From: Verrucomicrobiia bacterium DG1235
Lineage (GTDB): Bacteria > Verrucomicrobiota > Verrucomicrobiia > Opitutales > Opitutaceae
NCBI GenBank assembly: GCA_000155695.1
Contig: DS990593.1
Span: 1-40,110 of the forward strand
Length of the DNA: 40,110 nt
Reading direction: 5' to 3'
This document shows, piece by piece, positions 29,164 through 37,352 of this stretch. The notes under the pieces were generated by a model that saw only the letters and a list, made by a program, of their open reading frames with translations, made no database searches and was not told the origin of the DNA. The number at the start of each line of letters is the position of its first letter. Position 1 is the stretch's first letter. A program made the translations under genes and the position numbers.

Positions 29164-31269
29164 CTATCGGGTTTGATTGCCGTTTTGGGTGACTCGAACT
29201 ATCTCTTTGTGCAATGCGCTGATTTCGAATGGCTTGAAGATGAGACCGTCCATCTCCTGATGCACTCGTTCCTTTAGGTCCTCGCTGAAAATACTGGCTG
29301 TGAGGGCGATAATGGGGGGTGTGGAATTGGCGTTTGTTCGAATGGCTCTCGCAGTTTCCCATCCGTCGATATGGGGCATTTGCAGGTCCATTAGAATGAG
29401 GTCGAAGTGCCGATGGGCTGCTTTGCGGATCGCGGCTTCGCCATCCTGGACGCATGTGACTTTGTAGTTCATGCGCGTGAGGATTTTCTCCGTAATTTGG
29501 AGGTTTATGGCATTGTCGTCTACGACGAGAATGGAAATCTCCTTTGGTGGAGATTCGGTTGAGCCGAGTGAATTGATGTTTGAGGCGTTGGGTGTCTGGT
29601 GCGGAAGGACGAGTGGGATGAATACGCTGAATACGGAGCCTTTCTCCACGACGCTTTCCACGTGAACTTCGCCCCCGAGTAGGTGCGTGAGCTGCCGCGT
29701 TATGGTGAGTCCAAGCCCGGTGCCTCCGAAGTTTCGAGTGGAGGAGGTGTCCGCTTGAGTGAACGCTTCGAAGATGGTGTTGAGGAGCTTGTCTGGAATT
29801 CCGATACCTGTGTCGGCAATTTCGAAGAGCAGGTACTTGCCGTCTGGAAGCTGTATTGGCTCAATCGATACGGTGACGGATCCGGATTTGGTGAATTTTA
29901 TGGCGTTTCCAGTCAGGTTGAAGAGTATTTGCCGAAGGCGTACGGCGTCACTGACGATCAGTTCTGGACAGCGCGGACTGACAGTCGTGGTAAACTCGAT
30001 TCCTTTTTGCTTAGCGACTAGTTGGAAAAAGGGGGTGGTGGAGTCTACCAAGGCGTGCAGCGATACGGGTTCGGACTCGATAGTGAGGCGATGGGACTCG
30101 ATTTTCGAGAGGTCGAGTATGTCGTTCACGATCATTAGCAAGGCGTCGGCTGACTGTATCACGACTTCTAGAAGCTCTTTCTGCTGAGTGTTGCTCGATT
30201 TTGATATGGCGAGCTGTGTCATGCCCATGATTCCGTTGAGTGGAGTGCGAAATTCGTGGCTCATATTGGCGAGAAACTCGCTCTTGGCCTCGCTCGCGGC
30301 GTTGGCTTGTTTGGAGGACTTGCGGAGTTTCAGGGCCATGACGCAAAGGATGGCGACGAAGGCGAAGAGCGCGGAGATGGCAATGGTGAGGCTTTTCGCT
30401 TTTTGTTTGAGGTCGTCCAAATAGAAGTAGGAGCTGATCTCGTTTTCGGGATCGAGATAGTATTTGAAGTAGACGGCTTGGACGGAGCCTTCTCGCACCA
30501 GAAGGCGTAATTCTTCGCGGAGGCGGTTGGCGGCGGCGACGGCTTGGGGATTTCTGCTATTGGCTCCGATGCCACAGCTGAGCTTTTCATCGGGAAAGGT
30601 GTAGAAATGAATAGTTCCCTCTGGATGCTCGTCGATAGCCCGTTTGAAATCGACGGAGTTTGATTTGGTGCTCCAGAGGAAGGCGGCCGCGTTTTCGCCT
30701 GAAAGCACCGAATCAATGGCGACAACGTGACTGGGCATGGGAGCGGGGATGGCGTCGGGAAGGAGTCGAGGTACGAGAGTGAGGCTTGGTTCTCTATCGT
30801 AGTAGGCGACTCTTTTTCCGGCGGAATCTTGTGGGCGTAGGATCGGGTCTTTCTGCAGTGAAAGGATTCCGATCGCGTTTTGGTAGATTGGATCGCTGAT
30901 GTGGAAGTTTTCGCGGCGGTGGGGCAAGTCGGTGACGATCGGCCAAAGGTCCACCTTGTCGGCTGCGAAGTTGGCATCGGGAGAATCGGGCGAGTAAACC
31001 CATTCCAACTCGATGTCTAGTCGGTCGGCAGCTTGGCGAAGGAGGTCAATCGCTATTCCTTCCAGTTCTCCTTGATCTCCTATTATTTGATAAGGAGGGG
31101 AGCTTTGGTAACCGATTCGAAAGGGGGCAGCTTCAGAGCCGTCGCGAGCGTTTTTCGTTTCCGCCGTTGAACTGACGAGCGAGGATAATCCCACGGATAA
31201 TAATAGGAGCAGCCTTAGGCGAGCAAACCGAACGCGGTGAATCGAGAACTCTGCGGGACGAGGGGGCAT
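29164..31269 (-). CDS. Hybrid sensor histidine kinase with periplasmic solute-binding-like domain
   Basis: A 701-aa protein from the ATG at 31269 (preferred to the TTG four codons upstream). Order: signal/anchor (about 13-34), a type-3 solute-binding-protein domain (about 50-275, [13 protein letters not shown]...LEGIAIDLL), a transmembrane helix (about 290-312), HisKA with H338 in [11 protein letters not shown], HATPase with N- and G-boxes ([23 protein letters not shown]), and a receiver with D628 in [13 protein letters not shown] and an acidic DD pair in VVDDN. There is no Hpt or DNA-binding output in this protein, so a separate phosphotransfer partner is expected. It is convergent with the fucosidase gene; regulation of that locus is possible but unproven. 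Confidence 0.92.
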   Translation of the reverse strand: MPPRPAEFSIHRVRFARLRLLLLLSVGLSSLVSSTAETKNARDGSEAAPFRIGYQSSPPYQIIGDQGELEGIAIDLLRQAADRLDIELEWVYSPDSPDANFAADKVDLWPIVTDLPHRRENFHISDPIYQNAIGILSLQKDPILRPQDSAGKRVAYYDREPSLTLVPRLLPDAIPAPMPSHVVAIDSVLSGENAAAFLWSTKSNSVDFKRAIDEHPEGTIHFYTFPDEKLSCGIGANSRNPQAVAAANRLREELRLLVREGSVQAVYFKYYLDPENEISSYFYLDDLKQKAKSLTIAISALFAFVAILCVMALKLRKSSKQANAASEAKSEFLANMSHEFRTPLNGIMGMTQLAISKSSNTQQKELLEVVIQSADALLMIVNDILDLSKIESHRLTIESEPVSLHALVDSTTPFFQLVAKQKGIEFTTTVSPRCPELIVSDAVRLRQILFNLTGNAIKFTKSGSVTVSIEPIQLPDGKYLLFEIADTGIGIPDKLLNTIFEAFTQADTSSTRNFGGTGLGLTITRQLTHLLGGEVHVESVVEKGSVFSVFIPLVLPHQTPNASNINSLGSTESPPKEISILVVDDNAINLQITEKILTRMNYKVTCVQDGEAAIRKAAHRHFDLILMDLQMPHIDGWETARAIRTNANSTPPIIALTASIFSEDLKERVHQEMDGLIFKPFEISALHKEIVRVTQNGNQTR

Positions 31270-31488
31270 TTGGCGGGACAAGAGGAGGAAGCAGCGGGTC
31301 GTTATCCGTGGGTGAGATGCTGATGCATATGGGAGGAATGTCGAGATGGTAAACCACTGTTGCTCGTTCGCGGGATGGTGCTGGTTGGATCTCTTATTGG
31401 GTGAGCAGGGTAATCTTTACTTGCTACTTTCTAGCTATTGACGGGATGGTGCAAAGGGATCGCGAGGGGGGATCCCAGAACTATTCCT

Positions 31489-32025
31489 ATGGCTGAAAAA
31501 TCTGGAGAACAACTATGCCTCGCTTGCGGACTGTGCTGCGATGGATCGCTTTTTGACAATGTGCGGTTTGGGCCTGGCGATGACGTCGAAGGGGCGAAGG
31601 CCCGCGGGTTGCCGGTAAAGGTCTCACGAGCGAAGGTGCCGGTCGCTTTTGTCCGCCAGCCTTGCTCGGCATTGTGCGGAGATTTGAAGTGTCGGATTTA
31701 CGCGGAACGACCGAGTCACTGTCGAAGCTTCGAGTGTGGGGTTTTCAAAGAGAGTCAGTCGGGCCAGATCACTCTGGAGGCGGCGCTGCGCCAGGTGAAG
31801 CGCGGGCGACGAAAGGCGGAAAAGGTTCGGGAGCTTCTGCGGAAATTTGGTGACACGGATGAACGCAGCTCGATCGGAGTTCGGTTCCGCAGGGCGCAGC
31901 GGCGAGTGGAGTCGGGACTTGTGGATGGGGCTGCTGGCGACGTGTTTGCCGACTTGGGCCTAGCGATGCACGAACTCGATATGCTGGCCCATCGGAGGTT
32001 CTACACGCGGGAAGATAATTCGTGA
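31489..32025 (+). CDS. YkgJ-type cysteine-cluster protein
   Basis: A 178-aa protein from the ATG at 31489 (a TTG in frame at 31438 is less likely). The N-terminal CLACGLCCDG matches the CxxCxxCC cluster of the YkgJ family (zinc- or iron-chelating). It is followed by PCSALCGDLKCRIYAERPSHCRSFECG, giving at least nine cysteines. The C-terminal half is basic and helical. Some family members may bind an Fe-S cluster or zinc, but the function is unknown. Its neighbours do not clarify its role. Confidence 0.82.
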   Translation: MAEKSGEQLCLACGLCCDGSLFDNVRFGPGDDVEGAKARGLPVKVSRAKVPVAFVRQPCSALCGDLKCRIYAERPSHCRSFECGVFKESQSGQITLEAALRQVKRGRRKAEKVRELLRKFGDTDERSSIGVRFRRAQRRVESGLVDGAAGDVFADLGLAMHELDMLAHRRFYTREDNS

Positions 32026-32054
32026 GGGAGTGGCTTCCGTTTCGATAGACACAG

Positions 32055-32600
32055 TCAAAGCACGAGGATGCTTTGCGGGAGGTCGATGCCGAAGAGTTTA
32101 TCGGAAAGATCGTTGAGACTGCCGATTGTTTCTGGGGAGAGTAGTTGAAGAATATCATCGATGGCGGCGCCCGATAGCATGTAGGGGAGTCCATTGAACA
32201 CGATATCCTTGTCGATAAACAGTCCATAGATTTGATGTTCCTCGCACTTCCAGCGAGGAGTGCCTTTTATCATGCAATGGCCCAGCCAGGAGCGGGATCG
32301 GCGTCCGTGCTTGTCGAGCAAGGTGGACGCGCGCGTATTAGTGTCGATATGCTCCTCGAAGTAGTTTTCGATAAGCTCCCGACTTTTTTTCGATAGCGAC
32401 TGTTGCAGGCCTGAGTAGCAGTCGAGGCACATCGCGTATTCGAAGATCGTCTCCTTTTTTCTGAAAGCTTTCTCGATTAGGTAGTTGGTGCCTTCCTTGA
32501 AGAGATCCGCATTGCAGAGCGAGCAGTGCTGGAAAGGCGCGCCCTTTTCGAAAGAGTGGAAGTCTTTGGGAATGGGGCCGAATTCGTAGTAGGTCGTCAT
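32055..32600 (-). CDS. Zinc-ribbon-like protein of unknown function
   Basis: A 181-aa cytoplasmic protein. An N-terminal CSLC (26-29) and a CLDC (58-61) 30 residues apart form a likely zinc-binding ribbon, with a further CEEHQ motif near residue 119. The C-terminus is acidic and helical. No family recognised. It is on the opposite strand to, and convergent with, the YkgJ-like gene. Confidence 0.72.
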   Translation of the reverse strand: MTTYYEFGPIPKDFHSFEKGAPFQHCSLCNADLFKEGTNYLIEKAFRKKETIFEYAMCLDCYSGLQQSLSKKSRELIENYFEEHIDTNTRASTLLDKHGRRSRSWLGHCMIKGTPRWKCEEHQIYGLFIDKDIVFNGLPYMLSGAAIDDILQLLSPETIGSLNDLSDKLFGIDLPQSILVL

Positions 32601-32692
32601 TGAAAGTGGGATCGCGTGTCGTGGTACAATCGAACGCGCTTTGTTTCAATAACCGATTTAGAATCCGGGCTGAGACTATTGGGAGTTTTTCG

Positions 32693-33142
32693 CTACTCGT
32701 CTTTCAGTGATTCTTGAAGCTCTTCGTACTGCGAATTGTGGTGCCGTTTACAGTAAGCGATAAACGCTTTGACACGGTCGAGGTCTCGCAGGGTTAGATC
32801 GCGAGGCAGCTTGTAGTTGGCTACCGCTTTGCGTCGTTTTTCCCTTAGCATATCGAAATTTTCGACTGCCGTTTTCTGCTTGTCGTCGAGAGTAGCGGAG
32901 TGGGAGCTTAGGTCTTGCTCTTGAGCTACGACGTTGAGCATTTCTATGACGGTGCTCAGTTGCTTTCCGTAGCTTCCAATTTCGTTTAGGACATGTTGCT
33001 CGATTGGCGCATCTTCAGTGTTGGATCCAAAAAAATCAATGTCGATATTTGGGTTGATGTTGAAGAATTTCTGGAAACTGGTCCAAGGGTTGTAGGTTCC
33101 TATATATGGGAAAGCTAGCTCGTTTCGGTTGCTCGTGCTCAT
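32693..33142 (-). CDS. Hypothetical helical protein
   Basis: A 149-aa protein from the ATG at 33142; the open frame extends upstream to a TTG at 33232, but that part overlaps a palindrome and is probably untranslated. The N-terminus (YIGTYNPWTSFQKFF) is aromatic, then two long helices (HVLNEIGSYGKQLSTVIEML and TAVENFDMLREKRRKAVANY) and a basic, charged C-terminus suggest a coiled coil. No signal peptide and no known family. Confidence 0.6.
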   Translation of the reverse strand: MSTSNRNELAFPYIGTYNPWTSFQKFFNINPNIDIDFFGSNTEDAPIEQHVLNEIGSYGKQLSTVIEMLNVVAQEQDLSSHSATLDDKQKTAVENFDMLREKRRKAVANYKLPRDLTLRDLDRVKAFIAYCKRHHNSQYEELQESLKDE

Positions 33143-33173
33143 CGTATGTACATTGAATCTCTGCGTTAGTTCT

Positions 33174-33230
33174 CTGAATGGCTCGCTCGATCCTTGTCCA
33201 TGCGAGGGGCATTCAGCTCGTTTGTTGAGC
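33174..33230. repeat. Imperfect palindrome upstream of 32693-33142
   Basis: CTGAATG-GCTCGC and GCGAG-GGG-CATTCAG arms (33174-33216) form a 12-bp imperfect stem, followed by GTTGAGC (33224-33230), which matches an attC R box. The opposite R box is missing. It could be a degenerate cassette site or an ordinary operator or hairpin. Confidence 0.35.
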
Positions 33231-33387
33231 AACTATAAGTCAGGGGCCGTGAAGGCGAAACGCCTCGATCAACCTTTCCGCAAAGTAGAAGGATTTAGAA
33301 TAGGCGATTCAGGATGTTTTATAGAGTTCGATATTGGCTATTCGATCAACTATTGTCCAATTCCGTATCCGATAAGTGGATATTATT

Positions 33388-33867
33388 TTAAAGGGACCAT
33401 TTTTCTAGAAATGCCATTACTTTCGCGGGATCGTGCCCCTGTCCGGATTCGAGGGCGCCCGTTTCTTGAGTGACGAGTTGAGCTCCGTCGCTATCGAGGA
33501 TGACGATAACGGGCAGTCCGTGCTGAGTTGGCTTACCGTAGCGTTCGTTCACCTCGGCGTTGTTGCCTTTATTTACGTCTACAAGCACCAGCACGTAGTC
33601 TGAATCGAGCTTGGTTTTGACTTCGGAATCGGATTGGTAGAGTTCGTGGAGTCTGTGGCACCATACACACCAATTTGCGCCGAATTGCAGTAGCACGCGT
33701 TTGTCTTCCGCTTTCGCTATCTCAAGGGCGGCTTTGATTTGCTCTGTTCCGACGAGTTGTTCGTCGTAGATGTCCGCTGGCTTTGCGAAGCTGCTACATG
33801 CGAGCAGGAGAAAGGCGAGAGGGGCGAGTAGGGTGCGAAGTGGTATCACGTGAAGTTTTTGATTCAA
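33388..33867 (-). CDS. Secreted or lipid-anchored thioredoxin-fold protein
   Basis: A 159-aa protein whose TTG start overlaps the stop of the upstream gene (TTGA), so it is translationally coupled. The N-terminus is a signal sequence with a possible lipobox (LLAC) near residue 24. The thioredoxin active site is C-V-W-C in FGANWCVWCHRLHELY (about 72-75), followed by a cis-Pro in GLPVIVILDSDG. It resembles the DsbD C-terminal/thioredoxin_7 group, probably a thiol oxidoreductase in the periplasm. It is coupled to the DUF4105 gene. Confidence 0.85.
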   Translation of the reverse strand: MNQKLHVIPLRTLLAPLAFLLLACSSFAKPADIYDEQLVGTEQIKAALEIAKAEDKRVLLQFGANWCVWCHRLHELYQSDSEVKTKLDSDYVLVLVDVNKGNNAEVNERYGKPTQHGLPVIVILDSDGAQLVTQETGALESGQGHDPAKVMAFLEKWSL

Positions 33868-34868
33868 TTTCTAAGGGCTCTAGAAAAGCTTTTCAAGTTA
33901 TGGTTCGTTCTCACTTTTTCGTCGACGCGGTAGTGTGTCATGGCTTCCGGCCAATTGAGATCAGTATCCAAATATCCGAGACGATGGAGGAGCTCACCTA
34001 GTTTCGCCGGGAACAGAACTTCCCTATAAATACCGATGGGTTCGCTTCGTAGACGATTTACGTGACGTAGCAAGGTGGTAGTGCAGTTGTGTCGAAGGGT
34101 GGCGTAGAATCGAGGCTCGTCGTGAAGTAGGTTTGCCGCGGAGCAGAGCTCTAAGAGAAGGTCTTTGGCGAAGCTGGCATCGGTATTGAGAGGAAAGGCG
34201 TAAACGCGGTTTTTGCGATGCAGAATGCGAAGGCCAAGAAGGTCTCTTTCGGTGCCAAACAGATAGATCAGCTCAAGTTGTCTAGCAGCTCCGCCGAGAA
34301 GGCTATATTTTTCGCCGATCTCGGGGCGCGTCTCTACGGACACGGCGAGGTGGCGGCCATCGTCGAATCCGAAACTCAACATCACGTGGGCGGCCAGGTC
34401 GGATTCACCAAAGGGAACCACGAATACGTCCATGCTGCTTATTTGAGTCAGGTCGTAGGATGCGTTGATCCAACGCTCATCGAACTCTGTGGCAGAGCTC
34501 CAGTTGAAGTCGCGCAGGTTCGTTGCGCTGATAGTGTTGGCTTCGATTTCAAAACTCGGAAGCTCAGCGATCTCCGGCATCCAGGCGCGATGGTGGGAGG
34601 GTCGCTGCAGTAGGTAGCCCGCAATGGAGAGAATAACTGACAAGGCTACGAATAAGACGCCTTGGCGAATAGATAATAGGCGAATGACAAATGGCCAGCA
34701 AAGCAGGGAGATCAGGGCGGCTCGGCCGCTTGATAGCCCGATGAACTGCCCAAGGAAGAGGATTGAAAACAGAAAGGGCAGGAATAGCGCGGACCATCCA
34801 AGCACCTTGCCTAGAAGGCTTTTCCAACTGTATCGATTGCCTTCTCCTTGGCTCATAGGGTCTTCCAT
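33864..34868 (-). CDS. DUF4105 membrane protein
   Basis: A 334-aa protein with three N-terminal hydrophobic segments (about 22-45, 48-66, 69-87), then a soluble domain carrying DUF4105 features: HVMLSFGFDDGRHLAVSVE, YLFGTERDLLGLR and FYATLRHNCTTTLLRHV. The latter has a conserved HNCTT motif, with Cys and His typical of the Lnb N-terminal (thiol protease-like) periplasmic fold. The soluble part is probably outside the cytoplasm. The thioredoxin-like protein encoded by the overlapping downstream gene may keep this cysteine reduced, an inference from coupling. Confidence 0.82.
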   Translation of the reverse strand: MEDPMSQGEGNRYSWKSLLGKVLGWSALFLPFLFSILFLGQFIGLSSGRAALISLLCWPFVIRLLSIRQGVLFVALSVILSIAGYLLQRPSHHRAWMPEIAELPSFEIEANTISATNLRDFNWSSATEFDERWINASYDLTQISSMDVFVVPFGESDLAAHVMLSFGFDDGRHLAVSVETRPEIGEKYSLLGGAARQLELIYLFGTERDLLGLRILHRKNRVYAFPLNTDASFAKDLLLELCSAANLLHDEPRFYATLRHNCTTTLLRHVNRLRSEPIGIYREVLFPAKLGELLHRLGYLDTDLNWPEAMTHYRVDEKVRTNHNLKSFSRALRN

Positions 34869-35259
34869 TCATGTTCTTAATCGGAAGACTTTCAACTCAA
34901 ATGACGCTGTTTACAGAGAGCGGTCTCAATCGCATCGAAATTCTCAAGGATCAACACAAGTTATGTTTTAAACTCGATCGTCATTGGTTCCTTGTTGGTT
35001 TTCTCAGGCTGAGTTGTTTCGCAGCCTGTGAGTAAGATATAGCCCGCGAATAGTGGGTACGCTGTTTTCTTCTTCTTCTAGCGCTGAGTGCGTACGATGG
35101 ATATTAGCGCCGAGCGTTTGCCGGTCTGACCTGCTCTCTATCAGGCTGGCGTAGGAAATCTGGTCCTGGGCCCTTTGGTCTTCCTTGTACCGAGCCGTAG
35201 GCGACAGCGAAGCGAACAACATCGCGCCATGGTTGTATCCACAAATCAAGTGCAGTAGG
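34869..35259. other. Intergenic region, possibly decayed cassette DNA
   Basis: About 390 bases with no convincing gene. A minus-strand open frame (35004-35249, TTG start) begins 10 bases after the R-like box at 35260-35266, but its predicted protein has no recognisable character. A small hairpin (35005-35026, AGGCTG/CAGCCT) and a GTACGC/GCGTAC inverted repeat are present. It may be a degraded terminal cassette. Confidence 0.4.
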
Positions 35260-35350
35260 ACTCAACTATGACTTATCCACAATCGGGTGTTTTTCGACAG
35301 CCACATTAAACAATATTTCTATTCTGTGTTTTCGTGTGGAGTAGTTTAGC
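35260..35350 (-). other. Candidate degenerate attC site (3' end of YcxB-like cassette)
   Basis: On the plus strand ACTCAAC...GTTTAGC ends, with CTCAACTA pairing 7/8 with TAGTTTAG and TCCACA with TGTGGA. It overlaps the end of the YcxB-like gene, as expected for an attC. The R box at the right deviates and inner pairing is weak. Confidence 0.4.
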
Positions 35351-35803
35351 GACCTCATCGTAATCTTCATGAGAAGAAAACCCGGATCTTGGGATCCAAT
35401 AGTAGAGGTTCTTTTGCGGATAAATCAGGAATCCGATTGGAGTACTGTAGGACTGAAAAACAGATGACCATTTAAGTTTGGAATTTCCCAACTCTGATTC
35501 CTGCGTGAACCCATCCTCCTTGAATCTCCAAACCATCTGCTTATTGATTGCAGGGGACGTTCCCATGCTCTTTCGAAATCGATATTCCAGAAACTTCTTT
35601 CTGAGAATGCAATATGTACCAAATATGAAAAGATAGACTGCGAAAACGCTCTCATCGATAATGGCAAAGGAGATACCGAAAAAGATGAAGATCACGCCAG
35701 CGACGTACCACCAGTACTGTAAGCGCCCGTGCTTTTTCCAATGCCAGTTTCTGCCTTCGAGTAGCTCGGGGATCGTAGTATCGGACTTTGCCTCTATTTC
35801 CAT
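35306..35803 (-). CDS. YcxB-like membrane protein (integron cassette cargo)
   Basis: A 165-aa protein starting 6 bases after the R' box of the attC at 35809-35944. Two adjacent hydrophobic segments (about 30-47 and 50-66) are followed by a soluble part, VWRFKEDGFTQESELGNSKL-KWSSVFQ and IPRSGFSS, which has the YcxB-like C-terminal pattern (a PH-like beta domain). The function of the family is unknown. No promoter or RBS is obvious; cassette genes commonly rely on an external promoter. The end overlaps a weak attC candidate. Confidence 0.75.
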   Translation of the reverse strand: MEIEAKSDTTIPELLEGRNWHWKKHGRLQYWWYVAGVIFIFFGISFAIIDESVFAVYLFIFGTYCILRKKFLEYRFRKSMGTSPAINKQMVWRFKEDGFTQESELGNSKLKWSSVFQSYSTPIGFLIYPQKNLYYWIPRSGFSSHEDYDEVAKLLHTKTQNRNIV

Positions 35804-35808
35804 TTTCT

Positions 35809-35944
35809 GCTTAACGTCGAGTGCATACGCGGATATAGGCTAGGAGAAGTTATTCATGATGCCCGAAAGTAGCGGGCCGAAGAGCTCGCTTTCGGGGCAT
35901 TGTGAATAACATCCGGCGGAGTTGTATGGGCTGACTGGTTGAGC
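35809..35944 (-). other. attC recombination site (136 bases)
   Basis: Plus-strand ends are GCTTAAC (R'') and GTTGAGC (R'), both matching the consensus. On the minus strand the same boxes read GCTCAAC and GTTAAGC. Inner arms pair extensively: GTTATTCA/TGAATAAC, GATGCCC-GAAAG/CTTTCGGGGCATT with extrahelical bases, and CATAC/GTATG. It ends 6 bases before the YcxB-like start codon and includes the last ~29 codons of the epimerase-like gene. Confidence 0.8.
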
Positions 35945-36834
35945 TCTTCTTTCTTTATGAATTTCTGGAAGTCTTTCACGTAGGAATGCTTGGGAATCCA
36001 GTTTGCGTCCTTCACGATCAGACTGCTGTCAACTGGCTCACTGGCGAAAGATACTTCTAGATCTTCTCTTGATTGTATCTTGCTCAGCTCTTCGCGTGAC
36101 TTTCGAGAAACCTGTCTATCCAGCGCATGACCAATAGAGTCGAAGAATTCGACCACGGAAACCGCTCTTGGCTCAGCGATGCAGTAGACGGGACCACTCA
36201 AGCACCTCTCGATTATCGATAGGTACGCTGTTGCTAGGTCGCATCTCTCGACCACCGACCAAAGAACTCTTTCGTCATCTATAGACACCAAATCATTTTG
36301 GTACGCACTCCTCAAAATATCCTGAAAAGGTCCGACTGATCCGTAAACGATACTTGGCAGGCAGAGCTGAACCCAAGGATAGGAACTCTCTTTGAGATAC
36401 TCCAGAATGGGTATTCTAGGCTTAGCGTAGTCGAGTGGGGCTAAAGGGCTCTTTTCGCTGATTACGCTGGATCCGGACTGACTCCCGTAGACCCAGACTC
36501 CGCTCGTGTATAGCAAACGCTTCGTGCGAGTCGAACAAATCGCTTCGATATTCTTGATGTGGTCGATCCCGAAATCGTCCACGTCCTCAGCATTGTATCG
36601 GGGTTGGGCGCAATCCACGATGTAGTCGAATTCGATTTTAGGAAGATCGTTGACGAGGCTGGATGCGTGAAGATCAATGCAATGCGTGAAAACACCTTCG
36701 ATGGTGCTCGTGCTTCGTCTGGATACTGAATGAACTTCGAACTCCCCGCTCTCGGCGAAAACCTCCGCGACAGCGCTACCAACGGTTCCTGAACCTCCAA
36801 GTATAAGGATCCTATGCTTTTCGCGGGTATTCAT
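35854..36834 (-). CDS. Atypical NAD-dependent epimerase/dehydratase-like protein (cassette cargo)
   Basis: A 326-aa protein from the ATG at 36834, 9 bases after the R' box of attC 36843-36915; a longer open frame to 36864 would read through the attC and is rejected. The Rossmann motif GGSGTVGSAV is at residues ~13-22, with a later TSGVWVYGS. The extended-SDR YxxxK appears as YAKPR, so the usual lysine is an arginine and activity is uncertain. It may be a binding protein or use another mechanism. The last ~29 residues (LNQSAHTTPPDVIHN... to ARYFRAS) are encoded entirely inside the downstream attC, a cassette-type C-terminal extension. No RBS is obvious. Confidence 0.8.
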   Translation of the reverse strand: MNTREKHRILILGGSGTVGSAVAEVFAESGEFEVHSVSRRSTSTIEGVFTHCIDLHASSLVNDLPKIEFDYIVDCAQPRYNAEDVDDFGIDHIKNIEAICSTRTKRLLYTSGVWVYGSQSGSSVISEKSPLAPLDYAKPRIPILEYLKESSYPWVQLCLPSIVYGSVGPFQDILRSAYQNDLVSIDDERVLWSVVERCDLATAYLSIIERCLSGPVYCIAEPRAVSVVEFFDSIGHALDRQVSRKSREELSKIQSREDLEVSFASEPVDSSLIVKDANWIPKHSYVKDFQKFIKKEELNQSAHTTPPDVIHNAPKASSSARYFRAS

Positions 36835-36842
36835 TCTTTTCT

Positions 36843-36915
36843 GCTCAACGCGAAGTCCATACACGGAGGCCTTCGCGGAGCGATGGCCGGAGTTGTATGA
36901 GACGACTGGTTAGGG
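36843..36915 (-). other. attC recombination site (73 bases)
   Basis: Plus-strand GCTCAAC (R'') and GTTAGGG (R' with one deviating base) bracket arms with CATACA/TGTATG, GTC/GAC with an extrahelical A, and GGCC/GGCC pairing. On the minus strand it begins CCCTAACCAGTC-GTCT-CATACAACTCCG and ends GTTGAGC, then AGAAAAGA and the next ATG. It closely matches the 35809-35944 site at both ends. Confidence 0.8.
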
Positions 36916-37056
36916 TCATATACTTTGTTTACGATTTTGTTTCCTTTGCGAGTTTCGTTTCTTCGGTTGATATGTTCAAATCTTTGTTCGGTTTGTCCTG
37001 TTACATCCGGTTTCGATTAGCAGATTTTTCCAGTGCAGGACAATGCGATGTCTGAT

Positions 37057-37245
37057 CTATTTTTCGCTATTCTTTATTCTGTCTATTTCTCCTTCGAGTA
37101 TTTCTATTCTGCGTATGAGTTCGTTTTTGTTAGGGCGTTTGCGAATGCGTGACGATATCCACTCAGGCAGATCCATTAGCTCAATGAAGATATAGAATAC
37201 AAAAATAAAGCCGAGTAGCTTCAGCAATTCGATGATTTGGTCCAT
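37057..37245 (-). CDS. Small membrane protein (cassette cargo)
   Basis: A 62-aa protein: one transmembrane helix (about 7-24, LLKLLGFIFVFYIFIEL) followed by a basic, helical tail (SRIRKRPNKNELIRRIEILE), consistent with a bitopic inner-membrane protein with a coiled-coil tail. It starts 14 bases after an R'-like box at 37259-37265. Its 3' side reaches the attC at 36843-36915 after about 140 bases. No family recognised; toxin-like or regulatory small membrane proteins are typical cassette cargo. Confidence 0.6.
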   Translation of the reverse strand: MDQIIELLKLLGFIFVFYIFIELMDLPEWISSRIRKRPNKNELIRRIEILEGEIDRIKNSEK

Positions 37246-37258
37246 GTTTTCTTTTTCT

Positions 37259-37312
37259 CCCTAACAGTATTATTGAGCGTCAGATTTGACGGTATAATTG
37301 GCTTGGTTATCC
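37259..37312 (-). other. Probable attC site (54 bases)
   Basis: Plus-strand CCCTAAC at 37259-37265 and GTTATCC at 37306-37312 bracket CGTCA-GATT-TGACG and ATTAT/ATAAT arms. On the minus strand it ends GTTAGGG, then AGAAAAAGAAAAC and the ATG of the 62-aa gene, matching the leader seen at the other sites. The R' box on the plus strand deviates from consensus. Confidence 0.55.
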
Positions 37313-37352
37313 GGCACTTTTTTAGTTAGAAGTACTTAGATGGCTTGGGTTA

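Noticed and set aside
35004-35249. 81-aa minus-strand open frame
   Set aside because: TTG start, no clear RBS, unremarkable sequence; location after an R-like box is suggestive but not enough.
36835-36864. Ten-codon extension of the epimerase-like gene upstream
   Set aside because: It would read through the attC R' box; the ATG at 36834 follows the AGAAAA leader typical of the other cassettes.
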